Source: JAAFJM01 sp964529175
GTDB taxonomy: Bacteria > Bacteroidota > Bacteroidia > UKL13-3
Reading direction: 5' to 3'
Assembly: GCA_964529175.1 (NCBI GenBank)
Contig: CAZGVO010000001.1
Span: 671,770 to 735,769 of the forward strand
DNA: 64,000 bases
The position numbers were made by a program, and so were the translations under genes. Below are positions 1-8,958 of the stretch, one piece after another (the stretch's first letter is position 1; every line of letters begins with the position of its first letter). The notes under the pieces are model-generated. The model did not search any database. It saw nothing but the letters and a program-made list of their open reading frames with translations, and had not been told where the DNA came from.

Positions 1-1
1 T

Positions 2-211
2 GAGTTTTGGTTGCCATTTACAATTGCAGTTATTTTTTCATTTATTAACTACTTTAAGTTTTGGGAAAAAATTCAAAACAAACTTTACTTTGAAACGCTC
101 CACCACAAATTTCATTTATTATTGAGCGGTTTAGCCATTATTTTATTTGTTATATCATTGAGTTATATTACTACATCTGGCTTTTCACCATTTATTTACT
201 ACAGATTTTAA
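2..211 (+). CDS. MBOAT family O-acyltransferase, C-terminal fragment
   Basis: The reading frame is open from base 2, so the gene starts upstream of the window and only about 69 C-terminal residues are visible. They form two hydrophobic segments separated by a charged stretch and end in the residues SPFIYYRF. Bacteroidota MBOAT proteins (DltB/AlgI-like membrane O-acyltransferases that move acyl groups across the membrane onto envelope polysaccharides) commonly end in F-I-Y-F-Q-F or similar, which is the main reason for the call. The catalytic His region is not in the window. Polysaccharide genes follow on the same strand 40 bp later, which fits a role in acylating a surface glycan. An unrelated polytopic protein cannot be excluded. 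Confidence 0.62.
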   Translation, partial: EFWLPFTIAVIFSFINYFKFWEKIQNKLYFETLHHKFHLLLSGLAIILFVISLSYITTSGFSPFIYYRF

Positions 212-251
212 ACCAATATTTTTAAGTGTTCACACGATTTTATTTACATTT

Positions 252-2240
252 ATGAAACAATTCAACACCATTCACTTTATTCTTTTCTTGGCCTGCATTT
301 CAATTTTTGTGGTATTTCAAACTTCATATGTAAAGCAAACCAGTGGCGATAGTCAGTTAACCTTATTAACTTCTCAATCAATTATAGAAAGTGGCAATGT
401 AAATCTGTCAAAATATTATTCGCAGGTTCCTCCAGAACAATTTTCAAATGGCACTTGGAAGTTTAGGTTTAATAATGAAAAAAACCAATTAGAATATGGT
501 TATCCTATTGGTAATTCTATTATCTCAATCCCATTTGTTTTTATTGCAAATAAACTAGGAATGAGCATGTTAGTTCAAGAGCATGACGCAAGCCTACAAA
601 CACTTATTGCCAGTTTATTGGCTATGATTTTATTATTGTTAAATTTTAAGCTAGCTAGGTTGTTTGTAAACGATTATTTGGCATTATTAATAACATTAAT
701 ATTTACTTTTGCTACTTCTTACATAAGCACATGTGGAACAGCATTTTGGAGCTTTAACTCTGAGCTTATTTTTATTGTTTTATTGTTAATTGAAATTACA
801 AAATCGGATTTAAATGAAAGCTATAAACCTAGTTTTGGTTTATTAGGATTATATCTTTTTGCGGCATGGTTATGCAGGCCTAGTGCCATGGTTTTTATAG
901 CGGTATTTTTTGTATGGATGTTTTTAAAACAAAGAAGTTTAATTATTAAAACGATTATCAGTTTTGCCATTTTCATACTTTTTTTCATGTTCTTATCATA
1001 CAGTTGGTATGGCACTTTTATACCTTTTTATTACAATCCCTTTATGTGGCAAAGTTTGGCAAAAACAGTAAGTATTTGGGAAGGGTTTTTACTTATTTTA
1101 TTTAGTCCTAATAGAGGATTATTTATTTACAGTCCATTTTTAATTTTCGCCTTTTTTTCAAGCTTTACTTTAGCAAGAAAAACCATTGTTTTTAAAATTT
1201 TAATTGGGTGGTTTTTAGTTTATATTTTAAGTCTTGGCAACTTAAGTAATTGGTGGGGTGGTTGGAGTTTTGGCGCAAGGCTTTGTACCGATATTATTCC
1301 ATGTTTATTTTTACTTTTACTTTTAGGACTTAAACATATAGATTTTACAAAAAGTAGCCATAACATCACTATGTTCTTATTCCTTATTACTTCGCTTTTT
1401 GGCTTTGGAATCAATACATTTCAAGGAATTTACAATATAGAAACCTATAATTGGAATGATTACCCAGCTATAGATAAAAATTATCAGTTTTATAAATGGA
1501 ACTGGCAATATCCTCAGTTCTTAGCAAACAAAAGAAATAACGAAAACAAAAAAGTTGATTTTGAGTTGCATCAATTCTATGCAAAATTTATACTTCAAAC
1601 ACCTGAAAATGCAAACATTTTAATGGGTACACCAGATGCAAACTATAGAAATATGTTAAACTTTTGGAATAAGCAAAAAACATATGGCAACAGACATTTT
1701 TTTAATTCAATAAATGATTCAATAAACAGCGATACATTTTATTTTTTTAGACCAAGTCACGATTATGTAAGGTCGTTTAATAATTTAGAGGTTGTATTTC
1801 AATCTAAAATTGAAATGGCGGAGTTTTTAAGTGAAAATAGCAATAATATTATTATTTTAACAGCTAGGGGTAATTGGAAAGGGAACATTTCCGAAAAACT
1901 AAAAACCAAGCTTTTTACAATGGGCTTAAAACTAAATGATTTAAACAATTTTTCGAGTTATTTGGCGGTTTTAAATAAAGGGAAAATAATGTACGAGTTA
2001 AGCCACGAAACAAATGAAGTAAGACAGGATTTTAATATTGGCGAAACAAAGTTTGAAGTAATTTCTTCAGCCAATATTTCTTCCACAAAATTGAACGGAA
2101 AAGAGTTAAATTTTAACTTAGATGGAATAAATATACTTGTACTTAAGGACAATATGGAAATTGATAAATTAGGTTACGTTAACTTACAATCAAACGAAAA
2201 CTACATTGACCTATTTTTGTATAAAGCGGTAAAAAAGTAG
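252..2240 (+). CDS. GT-C-like polytopic membrane protein with C-terminal soluble domain
   Basis: A 662-residue protein. An N-terminal membrane helix (about 7-26) is followed by an extracytoplasmic loop with an acidic residue (D33 in SGDSQLT), then many hydrophobic helices to about residue 420, and a hydrophilic C-terminal domain of roughly 230 residues. This layout is that of GT-C fold transferases (GT39/ArnT/PMT-like), which use polyprenyl-phosphate sugars on the outer face of the membrane. No family-specific motif was recognised, so the activity is inference. It lies between the MBOAT fragment and the Wzz/O-antigen ligase pair, supporting a role in envelope glycan assembly or glycosylation. 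The start is an ATG, and the 40-bp gap to the upstream gene suggests co-transcription. Confidence 0.55.
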   Translation: MKQFNTIHFILFLACISIFVVFQTSYVKQTSGDSQLTLLTSQSIIESGNVNLSKYYSQVPPEQFSNGTWKFRFNNEKNQLEYGYPIGNSIISIPFVFIANKLGMSMLVQEHDASLQTLIASLLAMILLLLNFKLARLFVNDYLALLITLIFTFATSYISTCGTAFWSFNSELIFIVLLLIEITKSDLNESYKPSFGLLGLYLFAAWLCRPSAMVFIAVFFVWMFLKQRSLIIKTIISFAIFILFFMFLSYSWYGTFIPFYYNPFMWQSLAKTVSIWEGFLLILFSPNRGLFIYSPFLIFAFFSSFTLARKTIVFKILIGWFLVYILSLGNLSNWWGGWSFGARLCTDIIPCLFLLLLLGLKHIDFTKSSHNITMFLFLITSLFGFGINTFQGIYNIETYNWNDYPAIDKNYQFYKWNWQYPQFLANKRNNENKKVDFELHQFYAKFILQTPENANILMGTPDANYRNMLNFWNKQKTYGNRHFFNSINDSINSDTFYFFRPSHDYVRSFNNLEVVFQSKIEMAEFLSENSNNIIILTARGNWKGNISEKLKTKLFTMGLKLNDLNNFSSYLAVLNKGKIMYELSHETNEVRQDFNIGETKFEVISSANISSTKLNGKELNFNLDGINILVLKDNMEIDKLGYVNLQSNENYIDLFLYKAVKK

Positions 2241-2466
2241 AAGAGTTATTAAAACAAACCGAAAAGCCCACATATTTTGTAAAATTTAAAAAATTTAGAC
2301 AACTAATACATCTATAACTATTTGATTGTGTTTTTATTGATATATTTAACCAATTGTTTAAATTGAAGTACTAACTTTTTTGTTTTTATATATAAAAAAA
2401 ATAAGCTAATCTTAAAAAAGATTTTTAAAACCCAACTTGGGTAAATAAATTAAGGAATTAAATAGA

Positions 2467-3417
2467 ATGAAAGACCAGCAAGAAAAAAATGACCTTTTGC
2501 AAATAATAAAGTTTATTTATTTAAACTATAAAATTTATATAAAGTCAATAACAATAACATTGATTTTAACAGTAGCAGTAACATTTTTATTACCTAAACA
2601 ATATAAATCAACCGGAATTATTTTTCCAACATATTCTAATTCACTAGAGGAGACATACAATAACCCAATGTTTGGTTACGATATTGAGGCCGATAGAGTT
2701 TTACAGCTATTACAATCGCAAGAAATTCAAGACAGTATTACACGTAAATTTGATTTAGTAACTTATTTTGAACTTGATACTTTAGATGAAAGATGGAGAG
2801 ATAATTTAAGAAAAGAAATTATAGAAAATGTGAATTTTTCAAAAACACCATTCATGTCAATCGAAATATCTGCAAAAACGAAAGACCCACAACTTTCAAG
2901 CGACCTAGTAAATACAATTATTGGTTTAATTGACCCAATTAGAAATCGGATATTAAAACAAAATATTATTGTGGCTCATAATTCAATTAGAAACGAATAC
3001 CAAAATCAAAAGAATAACCTCGACTCGTTGGTAAATTTAATTAAAACCATGCGCGATGAATATGGCAATCCCGCAATTAGTTTATTGGCAAATCAAGAAT
3101 TTAATTTTGATAATAAAAGAAAAGGTAACAATACCTTATTGGAAGAAAAAATAGATAAATACTTGTTGCAAAAAGTTATTTATAATGATATAAAAGTTAA
3201 ATATGAGCGCGTGAAAACACAACTAGAAAGACCTCTTCCAGGTATATACGTTATAAATCAGGGTATAAAATCAAATAAAAAAGTATCACCTTCATTTGTA
3301 ATAAATATGGTAATTACTACTATATTAACAATTGTAATAGTTACTATGGTATTGGTTTTAAAAATTAAACTAAGTGGTTTAAATGCTTATTTAAAGAATG
3401 ATTCATTGAATGAATAA
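2467..3417 (+). CDS. Wzz/GNVR-type polysaccharide chain length determinant protein
   Basis: A 316-residue protein with the polysaccharide co-polymerase layout: a short cytoplasmic N-terminus, a first membrane helix at about 24-42 followed by a proline, a long periplasmic part rich in predicted helix/coiled coil (about 60-265), and a second membrane helix at about 277-297 with a short cytoplasmic tail. The N-terminal part after the first helix (Y-K-S-T-G) is typical of Wzz domains. No C-terminal tyrosine kinase domain is fused, so it is the Wzz-only form that sets glycan chain length. It overlaps the downstream O-antigen ligase by 8 bases, indicating translational coupling in one operon. A 226-bp AT-rich gap upstream could hold its own promoter. 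Confidence 0.85.
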   Translation: MKDQQEKNDLLQIIKFIYLNYKIYIKSITITLILTVAVTFLLPKQYKSTGIIFPTYSNSLEETYNNPMFGYDIEADRVLQLLQSQEIQDSITRKFDLVTYFELDTLDERWRDNLRKEIIENVNFSKTPFMSIEISAKTKDPQLSSDLVNTIIGLIDPIRNRILKQNIIVAHNSIRNEYQNQKNNLDSLVNLIKTMRDEYGNPAISLLANQEFNFDNKRKGNNTLLEEKIDKYLLQKVIYNDIKVKYERVKTQLERPLPGIYVINQGIKSNKKVSPSFVINMVITTILTIVIVTMVLVLKIKLSGLNAYLKNDSLNE

Positions 3418-4867
3418 AGTGATAACTTTTTTACAGAAACACCTTACATTCTCTATTATTCTATTTTTAGTTGTTGTTATTAATTTGGCTTTGCTATCTA
3501 ATAACTCATTAATTATTGCTATTGTTTTTTACGGTGTTTTAGGAATTGCACTTTTATTATCGTTAATTATTAATAAGGAAATATTTTTTGGTATAACTAT
3601 TTTCTTTATTCCATTGTCGTTTATTCTGGAGCAAAGCGCTGGACCTTCTGTTTCTTTTCCATCAGAGCCTTTAGCAGTTATTTTATTATTGTATTTGGTA
3701 ATCAATTTCTTTTCTAATGGAAAAAGTGATTTTACAATATTTAAACACCCTATTACTATTTTAATACTACTTGATTTTTTATGGATGATTATTACCAGTG
3801 TTACTAGTACAATGCCATTGGTTTCATTTAAAAGAACGCTTATTAAATTACTGTATATTAGTATTTATTATTTTTATTCAATTGGTGTTTTTAAAAAACT
3901 GGAAAACATTTCTAAAGTATATGTTCTATATATTTTGGGCTTAATTTATCCAATTATTAATACATTTATTTATCATACCAAGTACAATTTCAATATAGCA
4001 GCAGCTTATAAAATGACTTTACCATTTTATAATGATCACACTATTTATGGGGCTTGTTTGGCTTTTTTAATACCATTCATTTTACTTTTTATAATTCAAA
4101 ACAATAATTTTATTAAATACTTTTGGTTTTTAGTATTATTGGTATTTATTGGTGCTACTTTTTTATCGTTTTCAAGAGCAAGTTGGTTAAGTTTGGTATT
4201 AATCTTTTTGTTGTATTTAGCTATTCACTTTAAAATAAAAATACAATTTATAGTTATAGTTTTGGTTAGCATTTCTTTAGTTGGCTACTTTAGTTATAAT
4301 ACACTCAAAATTAAATTTCAAAGCAATAAATCGGTAAGTAATAAAGATGTAGGTCAGCACTTAGAATCGATGGGAAATATTAAGTCGGATGCTTCTAACG
4401 CTGAAAGATTAAACAGGTGGTATTGTGCATGGCAAATGTTTTTAGATAAACCTGTATTTGGTTTTGGCCCTGGTACTTATCAATTTAATTATGGTCCATA
4501 TCAAATAAAGGAATTGGTCACACGAATTAGCACTTACAAAGGAGATAGGGGAAACGCTCATTCAGATTATTTAGGCTATTTGTGTGAAACTGGATTGATA
4601 GGGTTGTTAATCTATTTAGGTCTTATTTATTCTGCACTAAAATTAGGTTTAAAACACGTTCATAGTTTAAATAATCCCTATAAAAACTTGTCAATGGTTT
4701 TATTATTAAGTTTAACCACATTTTTTATTCATGGTTTTTTTAATAGTTTTATTGATATTGATAAAACAATGATGTTGGTACTTTGTGCAACTGCTGGATT
4801 GGTGGCTATTGATTTCAAGAATCAAGAATTAGATAAAAACTCAAACGAAAATATTTTAGAAAACTAG
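3410..4867 (+). CDS. O-antigen ligase/polymerase family membrane protein (Wzy_C)
   Basis: A 485-residue, almost wholly hydrophobic protein with about ten to twelve membrane helices. The Wzy_C/WaaL signature is visible: an S-R-A-S-W segment (R256) at the end of a helix, then a large periplasmic loop containing F-G-F-G-P-G-T-Y and, at H384, N-A-H-S-D-Y-L followed by E-T-G-L-I-G-L-L. These match the conserved Arg and His of O-antigen ligases and some Wzy polymerases. The family either joins undecaprenyl-linked glycan to an acceptor or polymerises repeat units; sequence alone does not decide which. The 8-base overlap with the Wzz gene upstream favours a polymerase/co-polymerase pair. Start ATG at 3410. 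Confidence 0.82.
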   Translation: MNKVITFLQKHLTFSIILFLVVVINLALLSNNSLIIAIVFYGVLGIALLLSLIINKEIFFGITIFFIPLSFILEQSAGPSVSFPSEPLAVILLLYLVINFFSNGKSDFTIFKHPITILILLDFLWMIITSVTSTMPLVSFKRTLIKLLYISIYYFYSIGVFKKLENISKVYVLYILGLIYPIINTFIYHTKYNFNIAAAYKMTLPFYNDHTIYGACLAFLIPFILLFIIQNNNFIKYFWFLVLLVFIGATFLSFSRASWLSLVLIFLLYLAIHFKIKIQFIVIVLVSISLVGYFSYNTLKIKFQSNKSVSNKDVGQHLESMGNIKSDASNAERLNRWYCAWQMFLDKPVFGFGPGTYQFNYGPYQIKELVTRISTYKGDRGNAHSDYLGYLCETGLIGLLIYLGLIYSALKLGLKHVHSLNNPYKNLSMVLLLSLTTFFIHGFFNSFIDIDKTMMLVLCATAGLVAIDFKNQELDKNSNENILEN

Positions 4868-5025
4868 GCCGAAATTTTAGGGAAAAAAGGGTAGCTAATT
4901 ACCAAAGCATTGTAAGCGGGTTATAATAGTAAGAGGTATAGGCTATTTGTTGTAGAAATTTAAGTTTTCTTGTTTTATTGATTTGTACATTTCATATTGC
5001 AGCCAATATTTTAAAATTAATATTT

Positions 5026-5178
5026 ATGTTAGATGTAATAAAAGAGCTGTTTTTATTAATGAAAGAACGCAAAAAATACTGGTTAGCACCTGTTATTATA
5101 ATGCTTTTTTTCTTTGGATTATTAATAGTTTTTGGGGGTGGAACTGCAGCAGCACCATTTATTTATTCCTTATTTTAA
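5026..5178 (+). CDS. DUF5989 family membrane microprotein with C-terminal FIYxxF motif
   Basis: A 50-residue protein. The ATG at 5026 is chosen because from there it aligns with DUF5989 proteins as I know them: M-L-D-V-I-K-E-L, then K-E-R-K-K-Y-W-L-A-P, one membrane helix, and a glycine-rich end closing with APFIYSLF. An in-frame upstream start at 4978 only adds unrelated residues. DUF5989 genes are often found beside SGNH hydrolases and carbamoyltransferases in polysaccharide loci, and an SGNH hydrolase lies immediately next door, convergently, 8 bp away. The terminal F-I-Y-x-x-F resembles the C-terminus of the D-alanylation microprotein DltX and the end of the MBOAT fragment at the start of this window. 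A role as an acyl-carrying partner is inference. Confidence 0.8.
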   Translation: MLDVIKELFLLMKERKKYWLAPVIIMLFFFGLLIVFGGGTAAAPFIYSLF

Positions 5179-5185
5179 AGAAGGA

Positions 5186-6214
5186 TTAGTTTAATGTATC
5201 TTTTAGCTGATTTCCAATAAACCTTGCTAGTACACTGTTACCAATATTGTTTAAATGTAAATCGTTTTTAAAATAAAGGCCACTACCATTTCTTTCAGCA
5301 TGTTGAAAAGCTGGCAAAGGATTTAATATTTCTAAATCTTTACCATAAAAATGTTTAGATAAACGATTTATAAATGGATATAAAGTATCGTTTATGTTTT
5401 TACCACTAAAGTTAGCACCACATTTAGTTAAATTCAATACATACTCATTTGAAACTTGGCAGTTAGCTGGTATTACTATTATTTTTATAGGAACATTTTG
5501 TTGTTTGCAAAGTACTAAAAGATTATCTACTCCTTTTAGAAAAACTTGATATCTTTCTTCATAATCAGCACTTATGGTTATTGATTTTTCGTAATGATTA
5601 GCATCTGCTTTTATTAATAATTTTTCTCGCTTACTCATTTTATTTACAGAAAACGAATCGTTGTTTTGAAGCAATTCTGTTTCAACTGATTGACCAATAG
5701 AAGATTTAAATTGTCCTAATTTGTAGTTTATATAACGTAAGGAGAAAAGGTTATTGGATAATAACCAAAAACAATTTCTTGCTAAATTAAGGGTTGACCA
5801 ATTAATTGGTTTTTTAATATCAAGCAAGTCGTTGCCAACATAAAACTGAACCAATACCAAATCAGGCTGGTATTCTTTAATTCTGTTTTTTGCAATTACA
5901 TTTATTTCTTGAATTCCAATTCCTGGCATTGCCGAATTGATGAATTGAATATTTGGGAAACTATCATTGAGAATGGACAAATAGCTATGATTACTGGCGG
6001 TAAACGAATCACCAAAAACCAATATTTTCTTTTTTCTTTTTTTTTCTTTTAAGGAGCTATTTAAATAAGTTTTTTCAGCTTTGTAAAAATCAATAAGTTG
6101 ATAACGATAAACAATTTCAATAATTAGCAAGCAAAAAACCAAAGACACTAACATTATTGTCATGTTAATTACCAATTGCCTTAATTTTATTGAATGAATA
6201 ATTTTGGTGAACAT
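5186..6214 (-). CDS. Membrane-anchored SGNH/GDSL hydrolase family protein
   Basis: A 342-residue protein with one N-terminal membrane helix (about 14-36), a lysine-rich linker, and an SGNH domain. Block I is F-G-D-S-F-T-A with the nucleophile S70, a G-N-D block III follows, and block V near the end is N-D-L-H with D318 and H320, giving a complete Ser-Asp-His set. Such membrane-tethered SGNH proteins (DltD, PatB and AlgX/J-like) transfer or remove O-acyl groups on envelope glycans. It is on the opposite strand to its neighbours: convergent with DUF5989 and divergent from the flippase gene, so it has its own promoter somewhere in 6215-6341. Substrate unknown. Confidence 0.78.
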   Translation of the reverse strand: MFTKIIHSIKLRQLVINMTIMLVSLVFCLLIIEIVYRYQLIDFYKAEKTYLNSSLKEKKRKKKILVFGDSFTASNHSYLSILNDSFPNIQFINSAMPGIGIQEINVIAKNRIKEYQPDLVLVQFYVGNDLLDIKKPINWSTLNLARNCFWLLSNNLFSLRYINYKLGQFKSSIGQSVETELLQNNDSFSVNKMSKREKLLIKADANHYEKSITISADYEERYQVFLKGVDNLLVLCKQQNVPIKIIVIPANCQVSNEYVLNLTKCGANFSGKNINDTLYPFINRLSKHFYGKDLEILNPLPAFQHAERNGSGLYFKNDLHLNNIGNSVLARFIGNQLKDTLN

Positions 6215-6341
6215 AAAAATTTTGAGTTGGAATATAAACCATTTATAAGAATTGGCAAGGCTATTAACTTTTGAATAAGTTGTATAATAATATAATTTTG
6301 ATATTATTTGTAACTAACAAATTATAATTATAAAATACAAT

Positions 6342-7532
6342 TTGAGTTTTTTAAAATCAAAACAATTTATTCGTGTTGCCAATGTATTGGCATACAGTTC
6401 AAATTTGTTTTTACCCAATATAACTAATATTCTTACCTCTGCCATTATTATTAGGTTGTTGGTTCCTGAATGGTGGGGTCAAATTACTGTTTTGCAATTA
6501 TACATGTATTTGGGAAACCAACTTTGTGCTTGGGGCAATAAAGATTCATTAGTTAAATTATTTAGTGAAAACCCTTCAAAAAAAACGATTTTTTGGATGG
6601 AATCATTGAGCAATCGTTTTTTTATTTTGTTGCCGGTAATTATTGGAACGTATTTTATTTCCAACGATTTAGTTGCTGTTTTCCATTTATCAAGTTGGAT
6701 TATTTTGCGGTATTTTTTACAATCTTTCGAAGCCATTATTTTATTTTCAAGAAAGTTTATGGTAAGTATCTTTGCCGAAATTATTTCAATAATTGTTATT
6801 GTATTTGGACTTGTAGTTTTTAAGGATTATTTGTCGTTTCACGATGTTTTATTCATCATCACCATTAGCTATTTAATAAAAACTATTATTCTAATGGTGT
6901 ATTTTAGAACATACTTTAATTTTGGTTTATTGATTAAACCCAATGTCAAAGAGTTATTGCCTTTCCTTCCATTTATGATGATAGGCTTTTTAGGGGTTTT
7001 ACAACAAAAGTCGGATTTAATTAGTATTGCTTGGTTATCATCAAAAATAGAAATAGCCCAATATCAGGTTTTCAGTAGTTTCTTAATTTTTGCACAAGCA
7101 ATACCTGCATTGGTAATTGGTCCTTTTGTTAAAAATTTATACAGGCTACAATTATCAACCTATTCAAAACTTCAACGATTGTTTGCTATTTATGGGTTTT
7201 TTATATCATTAGTTTCAGCCTTGATTATATACATTGCAATTAAAATTATTTATGAGTTCAACTTGCCTTACACCATTTATGTTTTAGGCTTTTTAAACGG
7301 ATGGTTCACTTATTTATACATGCTTAAAATATATTTGATGTTTAAAAACCAAAAGCAAAAACAAGTTATGATTATAAACGCTGGCGCAATTGTGCTTAAT
7401 TTTATTTTTTGTTTTATTTTTATTCATTTATGGGGAATACAAGGTGGTATTTTAGCGGCTACAGCCACTCAATTATTCACTTATTTTATCTATAAGTACT
7501 ATTTAAAAAACAATTTGGCCATAAGTTTATAA
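6342..7532 (+). CDS. Wzx-like polysaccharide flippase / membrane protein
   Basis: A 396-residue protein with about eleven to twelve hydrophobic helices distributed along its length and a first helix pair like that of the MOP/MATE superfamily (N-I-T-N-I-L-T-S-A-I-I-I-R-L-L-V-P-E-W-W-G). This fits a Wzx-type flippase that moves undecaprenyl-linked oligosaccharide across the inner membrane. The only plausible start is TTG at 6342, since no in-frame ATG covers the first helix. It begins a co-directional run that goes on to the GT-C protein directly adjacent (0-bp gap) and to the methyltransferase. It is slightly short for Wzx (usually about 420-480), so the assignment is at superfamily level. Confidence 0.7.
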   Translation: MSFLKSKQFIRVANVLAYSSNLFLPNITNILTSAIIIRLLVPEWWGQITVLQLYMYLGNQLCAWGNKDSLVKLFSENPSKKTIFWMESLSNRFFILLPVIIGTYFISNDLVAVFHLSSWIILRYFLQSFEAIILFSRKFMVSIFAEIISIIVIVFGLVVFKDYLSFHDVLFIITISYLIKTIILMVYFRTYFNFGLLIKPNVKELLPFLPFMMIGFLGVLQQKSDLISIAWLSSKIEIAQYQVFSSFLIFAQAIPALVIGPFVKNLYRLQLSTYSKLQRLFAIYGFFISLVSALIIYIAIKIIYEFNLPYTIYVLGFLNGWFTYLYMLKIYLMFKNQKQKQVMIINAGAIVLNFIFCFIFIHLWGIQGGILAATATQLFTYFIYKYYLKNNLAISL

Positions 7533-8951
7533 GTGTTTATGAAACAAGGAAACTATTTTTATTTAAAAGCCATATTTTTAATCTTGTTTTTCTTGATCAT
7601 TCGTTTTGTCATTCAGTTTGATGGTCTTTATGGGCAAGATGCTTATGAATACATGAGGTATACCAATGAAATGTATTCGTTTTTTGAAAATGGCACTTTA
7701 TTAGGCGATTATTTTTGGGGATTAGGTTATCCCTTTTTTGCCTGTATAGTTAATTTTTTTGTGCATAACGGAGGTTTGTCCCTTCAATTAGTATCATTAC
7801 TGGCTGCATTTGTAACATGGGTATACATTGATAAAATTATTGTTCTAATTTATGCTCAAGAACCTAATTACCTCATAACCTTTTTATTTTTGGTATTATC
7901 GCCCATTTTCATCATTCAAAGTATTTTAGTAATGAGCGATATGTTGGCGTGTGCTTTTATAACAATAGCAATTTACTATTTTATCCTTTTTATTATTCAA
8001 TCTCAAAATAAACACTGCCTACTAGGGATAACTTTTAGCGCACTGTCATTACAAACCAGGTATGCATCAATTGTTGTTTTGATATTGTTTTTTGTTTTAG
8101 TATTTATCAAATTAATAAAGGCAAAAAATTATACCATCATTTTGTGCTCTGTTCTAATTGGTACCATCATTTCTCTTCCTCATATTTATATTCGATCAAA
8201 CAATAGTTTACAGTTTTTATCACATAATTTCTTAACAGACTGGAATATATTGAATTTATTTAAGAACAGTTTTGTTACCATAAATGGGGAGTCGCATAGT
8301 AAATTGATTAATTTAGTTTATGTCTTATACTCTTTTTTTCATCCTCAATTTTTTGCTTTTGGATGTTTAGTTTTTACATGGGTGCTAATAAAAAAACACC
8401 AATTTTTAGTTAGAAACCGTTTTCAAAATATAATACTAATTTCTATACTAATTTATGCCATATTTTTGGCTGGAATTCCTTTTCAAAACAAACGATTTTT
8501 AGCACTTTCTTTCCCATTTGTAATAATTGTTTGTTACCCAATTTTAAAACAAATTATATTAACAACTAAAAGGAGTAAAGGCTTAATAATACTTGTTTTG
8601 TTTGTGCAATTTGGATTAATTGTTTACTTTGTTAAACCTAATTACCAAAGAAATAAATTAGAAAAAACTATTGCCAATGATTTAAATACTTTTTCGGGAA
8701 AAACCATTTATATATTTGATATAGATATTGCTTTAAAAGGAAGAAATGTTCCATTAGATTATCAAAATATTTGGTATAAGGAATATGAAAGGTTTAATAA
8801 AGGAGCTTTAGTGTTGTTAAATGCTGCGCAATTAGAAAAACAATGGGTTGGGTTAAATCCACTAATTAATTGGAACAAGTTAAAGCTAACTGGCAATTTA
8901 AAGGTTTTAAAATCCTATGACAACGGCTGGAATTTGTATGAAATTCAATAG
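7533..8951 (+). CDS. GT-C fold glycosyltransferase-like membrane protein (GT39-like)
   Basis: A 472-residue protein. The first membrane helix is followed by an external loop with D-G-L-Y-G-Q-D-A-Y-E-Y, the acidic loop motif expected for GT-C enzymes of the GT39/ArnT type, then a second loop with G-L-G-Y-P and about ten further helices. A smaller hydrophilic C-terminal segment of about 85 residues closes the protein. Known GT39-like enzymes transfer sugars from polyprenyl phosphate outside the membrane; the acceptor here is unknown. The frame opens with GTG at 7533, directly after the flippase stop codon. An in-frame ATG at 7539 is the better alternative start. Confidence 0.62.
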   Translation: MFMKQGNYFYLKAIFLILFFLIIRFVIQFDGLYGQDAYEYMRYTNEMYSFFENGTLLGDYFWGLGYPFFACIVNFFVHNGGLSLQLVSLLAAFVTWVYIDKIIVLIYAQEPNYLITFLFLVLSPIFIIQSILVMSDMLACAFITIAIYYFILFIIQSQNKHCLLGITFSALSLQTRYASIVVLILFFVLVFIKLIKAKNYTIILCSVLIGTIISLPHIYIRSNNSLQFLSHNFLTDWNILNLFKNSFVTINGESHSKLINLVYVLYSFFHPQFFAFGCLVFTWVLIKKHQFLVRNRFQNIILISILIYAIFLAGIPFQNKRFLALSFPFVIIVCYPILKQIILTTKRSKGLIILVLFVQFGLIVYFVKPNYQRNKLEKTIANDLNTFSGKTIYIFDIDIALKGRNVPLDYQNIWYKEYERFNKGALVLLNAAQLEKQWVGLNPLINWNKLKLTGNLKVLKSYDNGWNLYEIQ

Positions 8952-8958
8952 AAAATGA

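Noticed and set aside
2430..2442. ACCCAA-C-TTGGGT hairpin upstream of the Wzz gene as an operator or terminator
   Set aside because: Only 6 bp with a one-base loop, no T-run, and no regulator nearby; too weak to call.
4983..5189. 68-residue frame overlapping DUF5989 in another frame
   Set aside because: The DUF5989 frame has a recognisable family pattern; the other frame has none.
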